Notes under the pieces: model-generated
What the model saw: the letters and a program-made list of their open reading frames with translations, nothing else
Told to the model about the DNA's origin: nothing
The model's database searches: none
Shown here: positions 58,025 through 64,000 of the stretch, in pieces
Position numbering within the stretch: the stretch's first letter is position 1
Layout: each line of letters begins with the position of its first letter
Made by a program: the position numbers and the translations under genes
DNA from: Cyclospora cayetanensis
Taxonomy: Eukaryota; Apicomplexa; Conoidasida; Eucoccidiorida; Eimeriidae
Length of the DNA: 64,000 bases
Assembly (NCBI RefSeq): GCF_002999335.1
Contig: NW_020312259.1
Location: forward strand, 1-64,000
Direction of reading: 5' to 3'

Positions 58025-58565
58025 TTCGAAGGGGCCTACATTTTCTGGTTGCTATTCCTACGAACCAATGCCGCCGACGCATGTAACTTGAATCCCCTCC
58101 ATTTTCGTTCCACAGTAGCATTGATCCTACGACAGGAGTGCTCTCAGTCGTGAGACTTTCTTTTTTTGTCGAAGAAGGCAGCAATTTCCAGTGGCTATTT
58201 TTACGAACGAACGCCGCCCACTCATAACATGTTTCCGCTGTTTTTTTTCACAGCACCTTTGCTTCTATGAGGTAAGGACCGTTAGGTTTGGAACCTTTTT
58301 CGAAGGGGCCAACAATTTCCAGCTGCTATTCTTATGAAACAGGGGCCCCTATGCATTTAACATAAATCCCCTCGGTGTGCCTTCCCCCAATAGCTTTAAT
58401 CATATGAGAGGGGTGTTCTTACGGATGAGACTTGTTTGTCGAAGGAGCCAATTACTTTCAAATACTATTCCTACGAACCAGTGCTGCTCACGCCTGTAAC
58501 TTTAATTCCGCTGTATGTGTGCTCCACAGTAGCCTCAATACGGTTAGAGTTCACTTGGTTCTGAC
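58025..58565 (+). repeat. Tandem repeat, four diverged copies of about 140 bp
   Basis: Four units start at about 58025, 58169, 58300 and 58439, each with TCGAAGG/GAAGGGGCCAACA, then CAATTTCCAG(T/C)TGCTATTC, then TACGAACCAATGCCGCC, then AACTTTAATCCCCTC, then a CACAGTAGC segment and GGTGTTCTTACGGATGAGAC. Copies are clearly related but well diverged. No frame stays open through the array, so it looks non-coding. Confidence 0.85.
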
Positions 58566-60058
58566 ACTGCAATAGGTCATCTTGCTATGGGAGAAAGGCG
58601 GTGTTTGGTTTATGGGATCTCAGTAGGCGAATGATGAACCGGATGCATTTCAAGGGGCTGCGACGACTGAAAGCGGGGCTGCAACCGCTAGTGGCCCGTT
58701 GTGTTTGCAGTAGACAGTCACAACGTCAAGAGGGAACGCACTACCAGATGATCGTTGAGCGTTGACGAGGGAGAAAGGGTTTTGTAGTATTGGATTAGCT
58801 GTGGGGTGCGGCTTCGGCTATACGTGCTCATTGGCTTGCATAGAAACAAACGTCCAAATATCGTCGGCATTCCTTTTAGGGGTGTGCACCACACCAGGCC
58901 CCATGGCAGGCAATTACAGTGAGATAGACAGACGTGCAGCGCCTGCGTAGTTTTTATTCATCCCATGTGCCTTCGGATGCCTGCCTCTGCCGCCTTCTCG
59001 CAGCCTTTGTAGAGCAGAGCCAGCTCGCTCCTTGCGGGAGAGGTGTTCCTATGGGTTTTTGCCAAAGATACTGCTCTTCATCTTGAGGAGGCACAGCATC
59101 CCCCTTTGTCCGAAGACAAAGAAGGTAGCTTTAGGGGGTCCATACTCTATTGTATTTCTTCCGATGTTACAGCATGATCGCCTCGATTCGTTACTCGTGC
59201 AGCACCACGTGCTACGGTCGTAACATGAAGAAAAGGATTTGATGGACAGTGCGGCTACGGCGCCGCAGTGCTACCCAATATTCTGCGTTAGGGATACTTG
59301 GCCTGTGCTTTATGTCCTTGCACGAGCACATGAGCACCCTATGGCCTGCGGATACGCTGCTGTTTGGTGTCCATCGGCTTCCAAAGCGGCCCAGGCAGGG
59401 AATGGTAGCCTGTTTCCACGACGGCGCTAAAAATCAAAAATGTAGACCTTTTTTTGGTTTCATGGTGGGAGGTTACATTCTGTGGAAAGGCTGCTCATGA
59501 GAACTGGTCCGTTGTGAAGACAGCATGGGGATGAGTAGCTTAATTGTGCAGTGATCCACGGAGATGACGCTTCCACTGCATGTATGACTGCACTTTAACC
59601 ATGAAATTGTGTCTCATATCAATCCAGCTCTTATAATTGCGTGCAGGGCGTTCACCTTAACGACTCGCAGAGGCCCCCGCACTGGGGGGTACAGGGACCC
59701 TGTTGTCGCCATCGCCCGTGCTGGCGTGTCTTGATCCTCTGCAGATGAATTTGAGCTTCAAATCGCGTATCCTCCGGTTTTTACCTGCGTTCAAGAGGGC
59801 GAACGGCCTGTGATCCGTCTTCGGCGCCCTTTCCTATGTGACACTTGGCGGACTCGAGACACACCCCAAGTCCAACGGCGGCAAGAGCGACAGCAGAAAC
59901 AAAGGCAGCAGCGTCCACAGTCGCGCCGCTGACATGCACGATTTATGCAGCGCATGGCATACCAGTGGCAACGGAGGGTGTTGTGAGGCACACATGTTCA
60001 AGTAGCACGAGCTCAAGCGGCAGCAATACCAAGGCAGGTGAGGATCCAAGTTTCGGCT
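58566..60058. other. Unannotated stretch; possible 5' exons near 59750-60037
   Basis: Two coding-like segments occur just before the large gene at 60059. One lies after a CTCTGCAG acceptor at 59746 and reads DEFELQIAYPPVFTCVQEGE. The other is an Ala/Thr/Ser-rich piece ending at a GGCAG|GTGAGG donor near 60037. They may be upstream exons of that gene or the end of another; their phases do not join cleanly. The rest shows only short unsupported frames. Confidence 0.35.
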
Positions 60059-63000
60059 ATGCGGCCACGGCATCTGACCTCACTACTGCTGCTTCTGCTA
60101 CTGCATCCTGCTATCCATGTACTCGTCGTCGTTGCCCTCTCGCGGACCTTACCTCCCAGCAAGGGCTGCCAGCAGCTGCAGCAACGGGAGCACCTGCTGC
60201 CGATAAGTCGATTCGAACCCTTTGGAGGTGGCTCTCTCAGGGATACCCATGGCAACAGCAGTGGGAGCAGCAGCAACGGCAACAGCTGCGGCGACATTGC
60301 CATCCAGAGCAGCAACGGATGGATAAATGCAGAAAATGAACCTTCGGGGCCTCCTGGCTTCAATGTGCCGTGGCTGCAGCATCTCGCTGCTTGCAAAGGA
60401 GCAAACAAGCCAGAAAGCCTTCTAACGCAGCATCTGGGAATAAGCCGCCTCGCGCCGCCTCTGCTGCGTTGTTTTGGGCTACTGCACTCGGCTCTGCATC
60501 TCCCAGTGCTTCTAGAGCGGCTTAAGGAGCTGCAGCCGCCCCTTCCCCCCCCAAGAACGAGCAGCCACCACACTAATGACAGGACTGCTAATAGCAGCAG
60601 CAGCTCCAGCAGCTGGCACGTCTTTGGACTCGAGTGGGCTGCAGCAGTGGCTTTGCTGCGTTACGTCTTGTCTTTTCTCCCGTTCTTGGTTCTCCTTCTC
60701 TCCTCTCTTGTGCTTCTTTTCGCCTTCCGAAGTGGCAACAGCACCAGCGCTGCCATCTCTGCCGCTACACAGGCCGCAAACGCTGTTTCGCAGGCACGCA
60801 GTAACAACAGCGATGCCGCGTATGCTGCTTTGCTGCTGCTGCTGCCGTCATCCGTTGGTACGGAGACAAGCAACAACAAGCGCAGTGTGCTGTTGCTCCT
60901 CCTCCTCCTGGCCGTCACGGCTGTTGCAGTTGCGGCGATCTCAGTAGCCGCTGCAGAGAGCCTCAAGATAGCAGGCTGCGAAGCTCCCCTAGCCTTCGAT
61001 TCCTTTTCGGGACTAGTACCCCAGCAGCAGCGGCACGAGCCGCAGCCGCTGCAACAAAAAAGAGAGCAGCAACAACAGCAACGCCACAGAGGTCTGCTTG
61101 GCATGTTGTGGCGCTTGCGGCAGCTTTCGGCAGACTGGACTGTAGCTGCTCCGGCTGCTGCTGCTGCAGCGCGGAGCGGCGACACTCCCCATGATGCAGC
61201 AGCAAAGACAGCAGACGTCCATGTGCTTCCAACTGCCGTCTTATCCCTGCCGCTGCAGGCAGGAGTGGAAGCAGCGAATCAGTTGAGGCTGCGCTGGCTG
61301 GGATGCCGATACGTGTTGCTGCTCCAGGCGGAGGCGAAGCTGCGGGAGCAAGTGCAGCAACGCCAGCAACGCGAGCGCTTCTGGCAGCGGTCCAAGAGGC
61401 GTGCTGCTGCGCTCTTCTCATTTTGTCGCAGTTTTATTCGCAAGGATGCCACTGATGGAGGCAGCATCAGCAGATCACATCCCGCAGATGCGTGCCACGC
61501 GAGCGAGGGAGGCGTCGAGGACGTATCGGAACAGTTTTTGTTTGCTCCTTGTGGGGCCCCACAAGTCCAAGATCCACTCAATCAGCATCCCCAGCAACAG
61601 CACCAGCTAGCAGCTCCTATTGGCAAGCAGCAACAGGGTTTGCTGCGTTGCAGCCGAGCAGAGAAGCTTGCTGCTGCAGCTGCAGAAGTGGGGGCTGCAC
61701 TAAAAGACGCGTTAGAAAGGCACCAGCTGCTACAGCAGTTTGTTTCAGAAACGCTCGAGCCGCAGGAGCGGAACCAGCATCAGCAGGAGTTGCTTCAGCA
61801 GCAGCAGCAGATACTCGACGTGCTGCAACACGGGCTTCCTCATCTATGGGATTTCGTGCTGCTGCTGCTGCAAGTCAGCAGTAGCAGCGTGGAAGAGCTG
61901 CTTCGGCAGTTTCCGCTGCTGCTGCTCGCCGCAGCAGCAGTGGCTTTAGCAGCAGCAGCTGCGTCGCTCGCCAAGCTCTATGCGGCGGGGCAGACGGAGG
62001 TACACATCTTAGGTCCTCAAAACTGCACGTTGAGAGTATCAGTCTACGCTGAGAAAGAGAGAGAGAGAGACGAAGCCTTTTTCCTGTTTACTGTTCACGA
62101 TATACTACAGCCCACAGTGCGACTGGCTTCCCAATGTTCGGGTTACACGATTGCACTGGCCCCTGAACTCTGAACGAGCATGGAAAAGAGCTTAGCGCTC
62201 TGTCTATGTTGCTTTGGAAGTTGCTTTTTATGGTGTTGCAGGGGAAGCTTCATGCCACGTGCAGTGGCTTTTGGAGGGCGCTTGGGGGATGTTGTTGCGT
62301 TGTAGCTGCGCTGCTGCTGCTTGCGGCGGCCGTCGCTGCAGACTCTACGCACCTTCTGCAGTCTCTTCTACAGGACTACGCAGTAAGCAGCAAAAGCAGC
62401 AGAAGCAGCAGCAGCAGCAGCAGCCGCCACATTGGGAATTCGCTGAAAAGTGAAGCACGCTGACTGCGGCCCTCGACTCGAAAGCGCGCAACGCGGGATG
62501 ATACGGCGTAAATACGGTTTTGAGAATTGAGTGTGTGCTTTCAGGTGCTGCCTCGCTACTTCCCCTTGGGCGGTGGTGTTCTTGAGGAGATGCTTGTGCG
62601 AATCATGCAGCAGCAACAAGGCTCCCAAGGGCACCGGCAGCCTGTTGCTTTACTGCCGATGCCAAAGACGCAAGAACTCGTTGACTTCGTGGAACGACTC
62701 AGCAGCAGCAACAGCAGCAGCAGTGGCGACTTGAGGGGAACTGTTGCTGCGCTGCAGCTGGAATTGGAGGGCCAGCCTGGCGATGCGTGGTTAGTCGAAA
62801 ATCCGAGACTGAGTGCTCCCGCGTTGGGCCTGGACCGAGAAAAACACCCACTTGGGTGTACTCTCTGTCGAACTGTCTTATCTGCGTTGCAGGATCTACT
62901 ACCCTGCCCCTTCGCTGCCTGGCTTCAGTGTCTCCTTGTCCAGTGACAGCACGACTGGCGGGAGCAGCGCGATGAGCTATCAGGAAATCCTTGTTGAGCT

Positions 63001-63886
63001 TGAGAAGCTTACGGGCGTCCACTGGGCCTTCACGTAAGGGAGCGCCACTGCGTAGCTGAGCCTTCAGCCTCAGGGGATGCGAACGCCAGCAGGCTATGAT
63101 AGCATGGCAGTTGGATCAAACGCGAGAACAATCATCGCAGTTCACCAGATCTTTTCTCATATGGCGCTCCTAGAGCACGAGGCTGTAGGATGCTGGGCTG
63201 CAGTTATCGTTTGTGCTTCAGCTCGGCACCCCTTCCCGAGGGCTGTGTCCACCCGCGGCCGTTCGTTAAAACAAGGGTAACAGTAGCTACTGTAGCTTCA
63301 GATGCTGCTGCTGCTACACGGGGTACTGCATGGGCTGTAGCACAGCAAGTCGGCAAACTGCTTCCTTCGTGGCGAGGCTCACATCCGCAGCGACAGCAGA
63401 ATCCGGCGCCTTGCTACTTCGCGTCCAGGGACGTACTGGATAAGGATCTTCTTAGCAGGTGCTGTGTTCTATCTCCGATTTCCCTCACTTGCGATACAAG
63501 TCCAGTTTCCGAAGTGCCGCAAGACAGGCATCTCAGACGCTCGGTGCGCCTTTTGCAGGTTTGGCACCGCGCTGACTCCAAAGTCAGTTGCACGTCTTCT
63601 TTCTATTTTCGCCTTATCCCGCCGAATAGGTAAGACCCAGACTGATAGCCTTGGGCCTGCGGCGGCTTTTGTGCTGCGACGCATTCTAAGGGGTGACGAA
63701 GACAGTCTCGGATGCGATTCTGCAGATGCGGCCTTCGAGTTTGTAGCAAAGCGCAACAAAGAAGATTTGATATTGTTGCGGCAGGCAGCTGCAGGAGTTG
63801 AAGCCTTAGAGGTGCTACTGCAGCGCAGCCGCGCGACAGCAGAGCTGATGAGGCCACTTGCCCTGCAGCAGCAGCGGCTCGAGCAG
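60059..63886 (+). CDS. Large multi-span membrane protein, triplet-rich (3' partial)
   Basis: I start at ATG 60059, where the protein opens with a signal-anchor (MRPRHLTSLLLLLLLHPAIH then VLVVVALS). Exon 1 runs to 62116 (donor ACA|GTGCGA) and carries two further hydrophobic regions near 60640-60730 and 60885-60960, Gln/Ala/Ser tracts and a Leu/Ala span near 61900-61970. Exons 62242-62382 (another Leu/Ala span), 62545-62789 and 62893-63033 follow in matching phase. Downstream coding blocks are seen at about 63093-63210, 63301-63457 and 63560-63886 (donor CAG|GTAAGA), but the junction after 63033 is unresolved. The later exons look soluble and helical (segments such as LLPMPKTQELVDFVERL and SYQEILVELEKLTGVHWAF). 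The gene continues past the right edge. I do not recognise the family; an endomembrane or plasma-membrane protein is likely from the spans. Confidence 0.55.
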
Positions 63887-64000
63887 GTAAGACCTTGCTT
63901 GACGCGTCAAGGCCTTCTTTAAGAAGCGAAAAGAGGCTAGGAGATAGGTTGCAAGATTCAGAGTTTGTGAACTCCGTGGGGAGGCGAATGAGCAAAGTGT

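Overview
The window looks like nuclear DNA of a coccidian apicomplexan, most likely Eimeria or a close relative. Three things point there: spliced genes with many short exons; very frequent CAG/CTG-type triplet runs that code for Gln, Ala, Ser, Leu and Cys tracts inside otherwise recognisable proteins; and an alternation of repeat-poor and repeat-rich blocks like that described for Eimeria chromosomes. No rRNA, tRNA or CRISPR was found. All splice models below were made by eye from GT/AG sites, reading phase and family conservation.

Layout. 1-20 kb is repeat-poor. It holds the 3' part of a Ser/Arg-rich IQ-motif protein with a 143-residue tandem duplication (edge-2495, +), a secreted helix-rich protein split into about 21 exons (5173-12304, +), a Pro/Glu-rich protein with a possible membrane tail (13246-14788, -) and a coiled-coil protein (16624-17931, -). 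18-43 kb is repeat-rich. It holds a SNF2-family protein whose Walker A has lost GKT (18067-23985, -), a 1516-residue protein that looks like a beta-propeller with a long low-complexity helical tail (25543-30093, -), a complete 12-exon ALG7/DPAGT1 homologue that starts N-glycan assembly (31249-36427, +), and a CWF19L1/CwfJ splicing-factor homologue with an RRM inserted (37899-42994, +).

43-60 kb is again repeat-poor and mostly non-coding. It has the 3' exons of an unidentified gene (44099-44773, -), a six-span membrane protein (45099-46191, -), a signal-peptide/TM protein (49167-49937, +), a 69-residue tail-anchored candidate (51357-51566, +), a decayed Ty3/gypsy retrotransposon (about 51.9-54.9 kb, -), several diverged copies of a roughly 200-bp dispersed repeat that may be its LTRs, and a four-copy tandem repeat of about 140 bp at 58 kb. 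From 60 kb the triplet-rich style returns with a large multi-span membrane protein gene that runs off the right edge.

The genes do not form an operon or pathway. The two best identified (ALG7 and CWF19L1) are adjacent housekeeping genes on the + strand. The most unusual items are the SNF2-like protein with degenerate motifs I, III and VI, the retroelement remnant with its possible solo LTRs, the RRM inside CWF19L1, and the recurrent GTGCGN 5' splice sites.
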